Below, in pieces: positions 17,008 to 24,942 of a stretch of 64,000 bases of DNA. The notes below the pieces were generated by a model. The model was not told the origin of the DNA and did not search any database. It saw only the letters and a program-made list of their open reading frames with translations. The stretch spans positions 124,001 through 188,000 of the forward strand of contig NZ_JABWGN010000001.1 of assembly GCF_013363975.1 (NCBI RefSeq), given 5' to 3'. The position numbers were made by a program, and so were the translations under genes. This DNA is from Nonomuraea montanisoli (lineage in GTDB: Bacteria; Actinomycetota; Actinomycetes; Streptosporangiales; Streptosporangiaceae). Position 1 is the first letter of the stretch. Every line of letters begins with the position of its first letter.

Positions 17008-17238
17008 GTGAGTATCAAGCGTGGGATCGTCACGGCGGCACTGGCCGCCGGTCTGCTCGCCCTCGGATCGACCCCGGCTCATGCCATTCCTCCTCCCCCG
17101 CCCGGCGGTGACCTCCTCACCGTCATCAGCTACTGGTCCGGCGACACGCTCGTCGGACAGCGCTGGTTCGGATGCAACCAGTCGGGCGAGTGGGGCACGC
17201 AGGACGGCCAGATGAAAGTCTCCTGGGTGAACTGCTGA
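17008..17238 (+). CDS. Small secreted protein, DUF6289-like
   Basis: A 76-aa precursor. Residues 1-26 form a signal peptide (basic SIKRG, hydrophobic core, cleavage after AHA), leaving a mature ~50-aa peptide with a proline-rich start, a YWSGDTLVGQRWFGC centre and two cysteines (in WFGC and at the final residue), which could form a disulphide. The GTG start follows CTGGAGGAA at good spacing. The pattern recalls the DUF6289 family of small actinobacterial exported proteins; function is unknown. Confidence 0.75.
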   Translation: MSIKRGIVTAALAAGLLALGSTPAHAIPPPPPGGDLLTVISYWSGDTLVGQRWFGCNQSGEWGTQDGQMKVSWVNC

Positions 17239-17791
17239 TCCGGGTTTCCGCGAAACCCCGGAGCCGTCCATGGCGGCTCCGGGGCATCCCGGATGATCGG
17301 CAGGCGTCGCGGGTGATCCTGACGTCCCGACGTGGAGGCGCGTGTGATTGTGGCGTCCTCCATGGAGAGGAACGGACGCGATGCGAGCGCGATGGATGGA
17401 CTGGCGCGAGGCCGGGCAGGCGATCACCGAGCTCCGGCGGCGTATGTACGCACCGCGTCCGGAGCGTCGAGCCCTTTCCCGAGCTGCGCGCGGCGGCCCG
17501 AGCTTCCTGTTCATCCACCTGCGCAACCCCGGCCTCGCTCTGGCCGGTCCTGCGCATGGTCGAGGCGCACGACCGCCACTACCCGGGCGACCGGACGATC
17601 CTGACCGACCTGCCCCGCCGGGCCCTGGAGTCCGGCCTCGAACCGGAGGACCGGCACGTCACCGTCGTGCGCAACACCGGAGGCCCCGAGCCCGTCCTCG
17701 GCCGCGACGAGAGGTGTACCGCAGGCCGCCCGTCCACCGCCGCTGACGACGGCCCCGGCCGTTCTCCCCCTCGCCACCGCTGACCACGGCC
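17239..17791. other. Non-coding or decayed stretch
   Basis: No gene is called in these 553 bases. Several overlapping open frames exist, as expected at this GC content. One + frame near 17540-17700 reads protein-like (MVEAHDRHYPGDRTILTDLP, then EPEDRHVTVVRNTGG) but has no coherent start or family match, and the text before it continues better in another frame. A decayed gene is possible. Confidence 0.4.
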
Positions 17792-18709
17792 TCAGCCGTT
17801 CTTCTTCCCTGCGACCGCTTCGCGCACGGCCGGGACGATCTCCGCGGCCCAGCGGCCGAGCGTGACGAGCTCCGAGGCGCCGTGGTCGGGGGCGAAGAGG
17901 ATGAAGCCCGACGCGTCGTGCTCCAGCACGGCCTCGGTCAGCTCCTCGACCCACTGGTCGACGGAGCCGCCGATCCACCGGCCGTCCTGGTCACGGGTGG
18001 CCGCGAGCGGGCGGTCGGTGATGCGGCCGGGGAAGTTGTAGACCGTGCGGATCTCGCGGGGGTCCCGGCCCACGGCCGCCGCCGCCTCGTCGATGATCGG
18101 CCGCGAGGTCCGGTAACGCTCGCTGCGCCAGTCCGCCGCGTGGCCGGGGAGCCAGCCGTCGGCCACCCGGCCGGTGGCGGCCAGCGACCTCGGGCCGTTC
18201 GAGCCCGTCCACACCGGGGGCGCGGCCACGGGGGCGGGCTCGATCCGGTTCACCTGGTAGTGGCGGCCCTGGAAGGTGACCGGCGGGCCGCCGCCCGACA
18301 GCTTCCTGACCAGGACGATCGCTTCCTCGAAGGCGTCCACGGCATCGCCCGGCGACAGCCGCGGGACGCCCATGTCGGAGATCCGGTCCCACAGCCCGCC
18401 CGCGCCCATGCCGAGCACGACGCGGCCGTCCGACAGCGCCGACAGCGACGTCACCGTCCGGGCCAGCATGGGCGCGGGCCGGGTCGGCAGGTTGGTGACG
18501 TTGGCGAAGCCGGCGATGCGCTGGGTCCGCCCGAGAATGAAGCCGAGCGCGGCGTAGGCGTCGAGGCGCCCGCCGATGTAGGGATGGTCCGACAGCGAGA
18601 AGATGTCGAGCCCGTCACGGTCGGCCTGCTGGGCCATGCGCAGCAGTTCCGGCGCCTCGTGGGTGCCGCTGTGCGCCCCGAAACCGAAGACGACGTCGTG
18701 TCCAGACAA
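17792..18709 (-). CDS. LLM-class flavin-dependent oxidoreductase
   Basis: A bacterial-luciferase-like TIM-barrel enzyme of about 305 aa, probably using reduced F420 or FMN. Markers are VVFGFGAHSG at strand 1, DIFSLSDHPYIGGRLDAYAALG, VTNLPTRPAPMLARTVTSL and VLGMGAGGLWDRISDMG. The TTG start at 18709 is chosen because GAAAGGAAAGG lies at good spacing upstream and no ATG or GTG does. It is the second gene of a MarR-controlled pair, 38 bases after a flavoprotein oxidoreductase. Its substrate is unknown. Confidence 0.88.
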   Translation of the reverse strand: MSGHDVVFGFGAHSGTHEAPELLRMAQQADRDGLDIFSLSDHPYIGGRLDAYAALGFILGRTQRIAGFANVTNLPTRPAPMLARTVTSLSALSDGRVVLGMGAGGLWDRISDMGVPRLSPGDAVDAFEEAIVLVRKLSGGGPPVTFQGRHYQVNRIEPAPVAAPPVWTGSNGPRSLAATGRVADGWLPGHAADWRSERYRTSRPIIDEAAAAVGRDPREIRTVYNFPGRITDRPLAATRDQDGRWIGGSVDQWVEELTEAVLEHDASGFILFAPDHGASELVTLGRWAAEIVPAVREAVAGKKNG

Positions 18710-18747
18710 GGTTCTGCCTTTCCTTTCGAATTTCCCGATTATCCGGC

Positions 18748-19842
18748 TCAGGCGGAGCCGAACTGTTCGGTGAAGCGGCCGGTGAACAGGTCGGCCCCCT
18801 TGTACGCCGACACGGTCTCCGCCGGGACGACGGCCGGGCCGTCGGGAGTGGGCAACTGGCCGACGCCACCGCGCGGCCCGAGCGGGAGCAGGATCATGGG
18901 ATGCGGCAGGGGCTGGTAGGTGGCCGCGGGCCGCTCGCCGTTCAGTTGGGCGACGATGTTGCGCGCCACCACGTCGGCGTGCTGCATGGCGTACCCGGCC
19001 ATCTTGGCCTCGGGCACGTCGGTGATGTCGCCGATCGCGTAGACGTGGTCGTATCCGCTGACGTTGAGGGTCTCGGTGACCGGAACCTGTCCCTGCGCGT
19101 TGCGGCTGGTGAGCCGCCCGTCGGCGAGGTAGTCGCTGTTGGTGCGCACGCCGTGGGCGCGGAACCAGATGTCGGCGGTGATCTCCTCCCCGCCGGCGGT
19201 GGTGACGGTGAAGGTCTCGACCTGGCCGGGCCCGGTCGGCGGCGGCGCGATCAGCCCGGCGCCCAGCCGCAGGCGGACGTCCAGCTCGTCGAGCTGGCGG
19301 TGCAGGTCCTGGCGCAGCTCCTCCGGGAACGCGGGCAGCAGCCGCTCGCCCGGATCGACGACGGTCACCTGCTTGTGCGGCCAGACCTCCTTGATCTCCC
19401 CCGCCAGCTCCAGGCCGACCGGCCCGGCGCCGAGGATCAGCACCCGCTCGGCGCCGGCCAGCTCCTTGTGGGTCCGGCGGAAATCGTCCAGGATCTCGTC
19501 GGTGGAGTCGGAGACCGGTTTGGCCGGGTAGGCGTAGCTGGAGCCCGTCGCCAGGACCAGATAGCCGGCCTCGATCCGTTCGCCCGAGGCCAGGGTGACG
19601 CCGCCGTCGTCCACGGAGACCGCGCGCTCGCGGACCACCCTGCCCCGCGTCAGCCACTGCTCGTAGGGGAAGAACATGTTGCCCGCCCACTCGGGCCGGG
19701 TCAGCGCCCGCAGCGAGCCCGCCGTGTTGACGAACGCGTCGCGCGGGTCCACGAGGACGACCTCCGCCTCGGCGTCCAGCGCCCTGGCGAGCGCCGAACC
19801 GCCGTAACCGCCGCCGACGACAACCACCGTACGACCACTCAT
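18748..19842 (-). CDS. FAD-dependent pyridine nucleotide oxidoreductase (FSP1/NDH-2-like)
   Basis: About 364 aa with two dinucleotide-binding folds: FAD loop VVVVGGGYGGSALARAL at residues 5-21, NAD(P)H loop VLILGAGPVGLELA near residue 139, and the C-terminal FAD contact VYAIGDITDVPEAKMAGYA. The architecture is that of AIFM2/FSP1-type NAD(P)H:quinone reductases. No redox-active CxxxxC is present, so it is not a disulphide reductase. No membrane anchor is obvious. It leads an operon with an LLM oxidoreductase, and its upstream region carries two perfect MarR-type operators, so the pair is probably induced by a quinone, phenolic or oxidative signal. Confidence 0.88.
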   Translation of the reverse strand: MSGRTVVVVGGGYGGSALARALDAEAEVVLVDPRDAFVNTAGSLRALTRPEWAGNMFFPYEQWLTRGRVVRERAVSVDDGGVTLASGERIEAGYLVLATGSSYAYPAKPVSDSTDEILDDFRRTHKELAGAERVLILGAGPVGLELAGEIKEVWPHKQVTVVDPGERLLPAFPEELRQDLHRQLDELDVRLRLGAGLIAPPPTGPGQVETFTVTTAGGEEITADIWFRAHGVRTNSDYLADGRLTSRNAQGQVPVTETLNVSGYDHVYAIGDITDVPEAKMAGYAMQHADVVARNIVAQLNGERPAATYQPLPHPMILLPLGPRGGVGQLPTPDGPAVVPAETVSAYKGADLFTGRFTEQFGSA

Positions 19843-19874
19843 GATGTCACGCCCCGATCTGCAAAAGAGGTTGA

Positions 19875-19911
19875 GTTCGTGCTACGAACCATATTAGTTC
19901 GTGGCACGAAC
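19875..19911. promoter_or_regulatory. Two tandem operators for the adjacent MarR regulator
   Basis: GTTCGTGCTACGAAC (19875-19889) and GTTCGTGGCACGAAC (19897-19911) share the inverted repeat GTTCGT-N3-ACGAAC. Their centres are 22 bp apart, two helical turns. They lie between the marR stop and the flavoprotein start, where they would block the flavoprotein-LLM promoter. A degenerate copy precedes marR itself. Confidence 0.8.
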
Positions 19912-19928
19912 TGCAACCCGGGGGCGCT

Positions 19929-20411
19929 CTACCGCTCGTGCTCCAGGCCGGCCCCTCCTCCGGACTCCAGGAAGACCACGGGAACCTTGTTGTCCTCCAC
20001 GACGCTGCCGAGCAGGCCGGCCAGCGTGTCACGGTCGGCGCCGGACAGGCCCGCCATCAGGTTCTCGACCCGCCGGCAGGTCTCGACGTAGAACTCCTCC
20101 GCGACCTTGGAGCCCTTCCTGGTGAGCGCGATCCGCACCGCCCGCGAGTCCTGCGGGTCGGGTCTGCGCTGGACCAGGCCGTTGCGCTCGGTGCGGTCCA
20201 CCAGTCCGGTGAGGCTCGACTTGGCCAGCCCCAGCACCGCGCCCAGGTCGCTCATGCCGTACGACCGCGCCATCAGCACGCACAGCAACTGGCCCTGCTG
20301 CGAGGTGAGGCCGTACTCCCGGGCGGACTCGGCGTACACGGCGTTCACCAGGAACGTGGACCGCACCAGCGCGGCCACCACTCCGATCTGTCCTTCATCT
20401 TGCTTAGCCAC
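19929..20411 (-). CDS. MarR-family transcriptional regulator
   Basis: About 160 aa with the MarR winged-helix fold: LTSQQGQLLCVLMA, recognition helix MSDLGAVLGLAKSSLTGLVDRTE and wing DPQDSRAVRIALTRKG. MarR dimers bind short palindromes and usually let go when a phenolic ligand or oxidant binds. Its predicted sites (GTTCGT-N3-ACGAAC) lie right after its own gene, in front of the flavoprotein-LLM pair, and in a weaker form before its own GTG start. This points to control of that pair plus autoregulation. No cysteine is evident in the DNA-binding core. Confidence 0.92.
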   Translation of the reverse strand: MAKQDEGQIGVVAALVRSTFLVNAVYAESAREYGLTSQQGQLLCVLMARSYGMSDLGAVLGLAKSSLTGLVDRTERNGLVQRRPDPQDSRAVRIALTRKGSKVAEEFYVETCRRVENLMAGLSGADRDTLAGLLGSVVEDNKVPVVFLESGGGAGLEHER

Positions 20412-20442
20412 GCGTTCAGACTAACATTTCCAAGGCGCTACA

Positions 20443-20457
20443 ATTCGCGAGACGAAC
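20443..20457. promoter_or_regulatory. Degenerate MarR operator before marR
   Basis: ATTCGCGAGACGAAC matches GTTCGT-N3-ACGAAC with two mismatches in the left half. It lies 32 bases before the marR start codon and touches the last base of the upstream hydrolase gene. Autoregulation is inferred. Confidence 0.5.
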
Positions 20458-21752
20458 TACCTCTCCCAGCCCGTTGTCGCGCCCAGGTCCAGGGCGGCGG
20501 CGATGGCGTGGTGCCCGGCGTCGTCGGGATGCAGCCCGTCGATGAAGAGGTAGCCCGGCCTCGACCGGCCGGCGGCGGCGGGGTCCGCCATGGCGCGGTC
20601 GGCGTCCAGCACGGCGTCGTACGCGCCGCCCGACCGGATCCACCGGTTGAGCCCGATCCTCGCCTTCTCCACTTCCTCGTTCCAGAACGGGAACAGGGCG
20701 CCCCGCAGCGGCGGGATGGTGACACCGACGGCCTTGACGCCACGCGCGTGGGCCGCCTCGATCAGGGCCCGGTGCCCGTCGATGAGCCGCTGGAGCGTGA
20801 CCTTGCCGGCCGATCCGACGCACGCGCCGCCGACCTGCGGGAGCCCGAGGTCGTTGGCGCCGAGATGCACGATCACCGCCCGCACGCCCGGCCGGTCCAG
20901 CACGTCCCGCCGGAAGCGGTCCGTGGCCCGGTCCCCGTAGCAGGGCGATCCGCTGAGCAGGCTGTTGCCCGCGATGCCCGCGTTGACCGTGGCGAGCGGC
21001 CGGTCGCCCGTGCCGAGCCGTTCGGCCAGCTGGTCGACGAACCTGACGTCGGCGCCCGCGCTGGAGCCCACGCCGTCGACCAGCGAGTCACCGAACGCCA
21101 CCACCGTGGCCGCCGGGTTGTCCACCTCGACGCCGGTCAGGTAGTACCAGGCGGACGTGGCCTCGCCGAAGGCGCCGGCGTTCGCGTCGCCGAGATGGTC
21201 GCCGTGGGCCCGGTAGGACGTGGCGGTGGTGAAGCGGTGGAAGGTGGCGGGTCCGGTGGCGCCGTGCACGCGGACCGAGACGGCCAGCCGTTCCAGGGGC
21301 GAGACGGTCAGCGCCACGGGATCGCTGACCAGCTCCTTCCCCGGCGGGATGGCCGCCGACGGCTTCCCGGCGAACGTCACCGGGCGGGAGCTGTCCGGCC
21401 ACACCATCGCGCCCCCCGCCGACCTGCCGACCCGGGCACCGGCGATCGCCAGGGGGCGGGTGCCGTAGACGTTGGACAGCCGGATGCGCACGTGCGATCC
21501 GGCCACGGTCATCCTGACCACCTGCCGCAGCGTGTGGTCGTCGAAGCCCTTGACCGACCAGTTCGGCCCGTTGTCCGCGGTGCCGGGCGTGGGCCGCTGC
21601 ATCGCGGCTCCCCATGCGGCCGTCCATCGCGCCGGGCTCGCATCCGCCGCGGCGGTGGGCCCGGTCGCGGCCATGGCTGGGGCAGCGGGCACGGTCGCGG
21701 CCATCACGGCCACTGCCGCGCTCAGCGCCACGGCCCATCTCGGTGGCTTCAT
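20457..21752 (-). CDS. Secreted SGNH/GDSL-type hydrolase
   Basis: About 431 aa. Residues 1-30 form a signal peptide ending AMAA. An N-terminal beta-rich domain is followed by a GDSL hydrolase domain with all four blocks: block I VVAFGDSLVDGVGS (nucleophile Ser), block II NAGIAGNSLL, block III VIVHLGANDLG and block V LFIDGLHPDDAGH (Asp-x-x-His). It should be an extracellular esterase or carbohydrate deacetylase. The ATG at 21752 has GGAGGAG at good spacing. It lies upstream of marR in the same orientation; 46 bases separate them and they may be independent. Confidence 0.9.
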   Translation of the reverse strand: MKPPRWAVALSAAVAVMAATVPAAPAMAATGPTAAADASPARWTAAWGAAMQRPTPGTADNGPNWSVKGFDDHTLRQVVRMTVAGSHVRIRLSNVYGTRPLAIAGARVGRSAGGAMVWPDSSRPVTFAGKPSAAIPPGKELVSDPVALTVSPLERLAVSVRVHGATGPATFHRFTTATSYRAHGDHLGDANAGAFGEATSAWYYLTGVEVDNPAATVVAFGDSLVDGVGSSAGADVRFVDQLAERLGTGDRPLATVNAGIAGNSLLSGSPCYGDRATDRFRRDVLDRPGVRAVIVHLGANDLGLPQVGGACVGSAGKVTLQRLIDGHRALIEAAHARGVKAVGVTIPPLRGALFPFWNEEVEKARIGLNRWIRSGGAYDAVLDADRAMADPAAAGRSRPGYLFIDGLHPDDAGHHAIAAALDLGATTGWER

Positions 21753-21824
21753 CAGGAGCACTCCTCCGTCGTTCGTCTCTTCGTTCGCCGGTTGACGATC
21801 ACTGGAGTGTTCCGGACGTCCCAC

Positions 21825-22100
21825 GGGCGGAGAGTCGGCCGTTCAGCCGATCTTGGCCATCGGCGATCAGCCGTAGGGACGAACCGCGCCGCCGACCCGC
21901 CACGCCCGCCGTCGCCACACACGCACACGCACGCGCCCGCACACACGCACGTATGCGAGAGCGCGCCAGCGATGACGACGGAGCGCGCGTATTCCGACCA
22001 CCCCTCTGGCCGCCGCGCCTGCCCGCTGTTATCGTCGATCATGGAGCGCCGGGAAGTCTGGTCGGCAACGTGACATCGGACCGGATCCTGGAGGCACCCC
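21825..22100. other. Intergenic region with CA/CG-rich simple repeat
   Basis: A low-complexity run of alternating CA/CG dinucleotides (CACACACGCACACGCACGCG and similar) lies near 21915-21960, between the divergent hydrolase and SdpI-family genes. Alternating purine-pyrimidine tracts of this type can adopt Z-DNA; any role is unknown. Confidence 0.5.
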
Positions 22101-22865
22101 ATGCCGGGTCATCGCACCCCGCCCGCCGACGGCGGCGACCGAACGCCCCACAGCGCTCCCGCCCTGATGAACACCCGCCCCACCGCGATCGGCGCCGGCC
22201 TCCTTCTCGCCTGCACGGCCGCCCTGTCGCTGTGGGCGTGGAACCGCATCCCCGACGACGCCCGCATACCCGTGCACTGGGGCGCCTCGGGCAAGGTCGA
22301 CCGCTTGGGCGGCAAGAGCGAGGCACTGATCACGCTGCCCGTCGTCATCCTGGTGCTCGCGGCGATCCTGCTCGTGCTCCCCCGCGTCGTACCGGAACGC
22401 CGGCGACTCGCCGATTCCGCGCGCGGCTACAACACCATCGCCATCGGCGTCCTCGGCCTGCTGACCGGCATACACGCGGCCTCGGTGCTCGGCGCGGTCA
22501 ACGGAGGCGTCCCCCTGATCAGAGTCGTGGGCGCCGTCCTCGGGCTGTTCACCGTGGTCATCGGAAGGGCCCTGCCCGTCCTGCGTCCCAACGGGATCGC
22601 CGGCGTCCGCACCCCGTGGACGCTGGCCGACGAGCGGTGCTGGGTGCTGACCCACCGGTTCGGCGGCCGCCTCTTCACCGCCGTCGGCGCGATCCTGACC
22701 GTGGCTGCGCTCATCGTCCCCGAGGCGATCCTCATCCCCCTCGCGCTGGCGGGCATCGTCGGCGCCAGCATCACCGCCGTGATCTACTCCTGGCGCGTCC
22801 GGGACGCTGGTACGCGTACTCCACCTTCAGAGCGCCAAGGAGACGGCGGCACGAGCGACGGGTGA
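22101..22865 (+). CDS. SdpI/DUF1648-family membrane protein
   Basis: About 254 aa with five or six membrane helices. The DUF1648 signature IPDDARIPVHWGASGKVDRLGGK follows the first helix, and the C-terminal SdpI-like part has the GIRTPWTL-type motif as GVRTPWTLADERCW. Bacillus SdpI is an immunity protein and signal receptor for the toxin SdpC; most actinobacterial relatives have no known toxin partner, and none is visible here. ATG start with GGAGG eight bases upstream. The C-terminal tail is charged and may be cytoplasmic. Confidence 0.85.
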   Translation: MPGHRTPPADGGDRTPHSAPALMNTRPTAIGAGLLLACTAALSLWAWNRIPDDARIPVHWGASGKVDRLGGKSEALITLPVVILVLAAILLVLPRVVPERRRLADSARGYNTIAIGVLGLLTGIHAASVLGAVNGGVPLIRVVGAVLGLFTVVIGRALPVLRPNGIAGVRTPWTLADERCWVLTHRFGGRLFTAVGAILTVAALIVPEAILIPLALAGIVGASITAVIYSWRVRDAGTRTPPSERQGDGGTSDG

Positions 22866-22870
22866 GTGCG

Positions 22871-23923
22871 TCACGCCCCGCCGCCGATCCCCTCGATCTC
22901 GGACAGGGCCACGGGCCTGCGCTCGGTCTGCGACAGCTCGCACGCCTCGGCCACGCGGAACGCCTCCAGCGCGTCGCGCACCGTGCACGGCGAGGGCCGC
23001 TCCCCGCGGGCGACGGCGGCGAAGGCCGCCAGCTCGGCCTGGTACGCCGGGAGGAAGCGCTCCATGAACGACCACTTCCGCGGCCCGCGCGGGAAGTCGA
23101 CGCCCTCCTCGGCCGAGCGCATCGCCAGCGAGTGGTCCAGGCCGACGGCGATCGTGCCCTTCTCGCCGTGGACCTCCATGCGCACGTCGTGGCCGCCGCC
23201 GTTGTAGCGGGTCGAGGAGATCAGCGCGATCGTGCCGTCGTCCAGGGTCAGCAGGGCGCCGCCGGTGTCGACGTCCCCGGCCTCGGCGAAGAAGGCCGCG
23301 CCCTTGTTGGCGCCCGTGGCGTACACGGTGGCCACCTCGCGTCCGGTGACGAACCGCAGGATGTCGAAGTCGTGCACGTTGCAGTCGCGGAAGATGCCGC
23401 CGGAGGTGGGGACGTAGGACGCGTGCGGCGGGGCCTGGTCGTGGGTGCCGGCCCGGATGGTGTGGACGAAGCCGAGCTCGCCGGAGGCCACCGCGGCCCG
23501 CGCACGCAGGTATCCCGCGTCGAAGCGGCGCTGGAAGCCGACGTGGATCGGCACTTGCGAGGTTTCGGCGAGGTCGGCCAGCTCGATGGTCTCCTTCAGG
23601 GTGGCCGCCACGGGCTTCTCGCAGAAGACGGGCATCCCGGCGGCGACGGCCCGGCGCAGCAGCGGCGCGTGCCCCGGGGTGGCGGTGGCGATCACGAACC
23701 CGTCGACACCCGACGCGATCAGGGCATCGGCGTCCGGTGCCACCTGAATCCGGAGCCCGGCGGCGACGCGTCCGGCCATCTGGAGCCCCAGCTCGGCGGC
23801 GACGCGTTCGGCCGCCTGGCGGTCGGCGTCCGTCACGACCAACTCGTCGACGTCGTCGAGAGCGGCCAGAGTCCTGGCGTGGAAGGCGCCTATCCTTCCC
23901 ACGCCCGCGAGCCCGATGCGCAT
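22871..23923 (-). CDS. Gfo/Idh/MocA-family oxidoreductase (inositol dehydrogenase-like)
   Basis: About 350 aa. The NAD(P) loop IGLAGVGRIGAFHA opens the Rossmann domain, and MPVFCEKPVAATLKE is the conserved catalytic EKP motif. GGIFRDCNVHDFDILRFVTG carries the Asp/His residues used for proton transfer in inositol 2-dehydrogenases. The probable reaction is oxidation of a polyol such as myo-inositol to a ketone in the cytoplasm. The ATG at 23923 is chosen because the Rossmann motif starts there. It is convergent with the SdpI gene and has no inositol-catabolic neighbours, so the substrate is open. Confidence 0.88.
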   Translation of the reverse strand: MRIGLAGVGRIGAFHARTLAALDDVDELVVTDADRQAAERVAAELGLQMAGRVAAGLRIQVAPDADALIASGVDGFVIATATPGHAPLLRRAVAAGMPVFCEKPVAATLKETIELADLAETSQVPIHVGFQRRFDAGYLRARAAVASGELGFVHTIRAGTHDQAPPHASYVPTSGGIFRDCNVHDFDILRFVTGREVATVYATGANKGAAFFAEAGDVDTGGALLTLDDGTIALISSTRYNGGGHDVRMEVHGEKGTIAVGLDHSLAMRSAEEGVDFPRGPRKWSFMERFLPAYQAELAAFAAVARGERPSPCTVRDALEAFRVAEACELSQTERRPVALSEIEGIGGGA

Positions 23924-24133
23924 GCGGCACCCCGTCCATTCGCGTCGCTGGGGTCGTCCCTCACCGCGGCCCGTCCCGGCACTCGGCGGGCGGCATCGGC
24001 GATGCACCGAGACTGCCTCGCGACGGGCGGCGGAGTCAAGGATTTGTCCTGACATCACTGCGTAACGTCATCTGCAGGAAGGCAGACTACGTGTCCGCGT
24101 CGCCAGAGCTTGTCCAAGCGCCGCCGTCGCTGC

Positions 24134-24745
24134 CTACGTGTCGGCGTTGCGCGGGTCGAGCAGGGCAGCCGCGAGCTCGCGAGCCTCGCGCAGCCAGTCG
24201 GCCCGCTGCCGTTCATCGGAGTTCGTCACCGTGCGGAAGACGGTCCGGCGCAGGTCCGTGATCCCGACGTAGGGCAGCACGCAAGCGCTCCAGATCCGCT
24301 GCAACGGGTCGCCGAACTCCTCCCGCTCACGTTCGGCCGGAGTGTCGGAGGTGTTGAGCACCAGCGCGCGGCCGGCTTTCAGCAGCCCGGCGGGCTCACC
24401 GTCGGCGGTGCCGAGCTTGTAGGCGACGCCGGGGACGAGCACACGCTGCACCCATCCGGTCAGTATCGCGGGCGGCATGCCCCACCAGTTGGGATGCACG
24501 AACACCAGGGCGTCCAGATCGGCGATCTCGGACCGGTGCGCCTGGACCAGGTCGTCGGCGGACGGCGCGACCTCGGCCACGGTCTCGGTCTCGGCAGCGG
24601 CCAGGGCCGGGTTGAAGCCCTCGGCGTACAGGTCGTGCGCGCGGACGTCGACGTCCCGGCCCCGGAGTTCATCCACGACCGCGTCGAACAGGGCCCTGTT
24701 GAAACTGTCCGGCCGGGGGTGGGCGAGGTAGACGCCGATGCGCAT
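24134..24745 (-). CDS. NAD(P)H-dependent flavodoxin-fold oxidoreductase (NQO1/KefF-like)
   Basis: About 203 aa with the flavodoxin-2 fold of the NQO1/MdaB/KefF group: MRIGVYLAHPRPDSFNRALF at the flavin phosphate loop, ALVFVHPNWWGMPPAILTGW at the isoalloxazine site, and an SDTPAEREREEFGDPLQRIW segment. The enzyme should reduce quinones or related electrophiles by two electrons. It is monocistronic, 129 bases downstream of a FAD monooxygenase gene cluster read in the same direction. It is the third probable quinone- or aromatic-detoxifying redox gene in the region. Confidence 0.9.
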   Translation of the reverse strand: MRIGVYLAHPRPDSFNRALFDAVVDELRGRDVDVRAHDLYAEGFNPALAAAETETVAEVAPSADDLVQAHRSEIADLDALVFVHPNWWGMPPAILTGWVQRVLVPGVAYKLGTADGEPAGLLKAGRALVLNTSDTPAEREREEFGDPLQRIWSACVLPYVGITDLRRTVFRTVTNSDERQRADWLREARELAAALLDPRNADT

Positions 24746-24942
24746 GACGTGTCCGTTCCGTTGCGGTTGCTGGGAAGGAAAGTCTCACACGGCTTGCCGC
24801 GTCGGAGAGGCCCGGCCGGCCGGTCAGGCAGCGCCTCACGCCCCGCGTCGTGACGCCACGGCACGCCGAGGCCGGGGCGCCCCATCTCCTCTTCGCCGAC
24901 CGGGAGCCGCGCAACGGCGCGTAGCGGAGGACGGAGGGCTTC

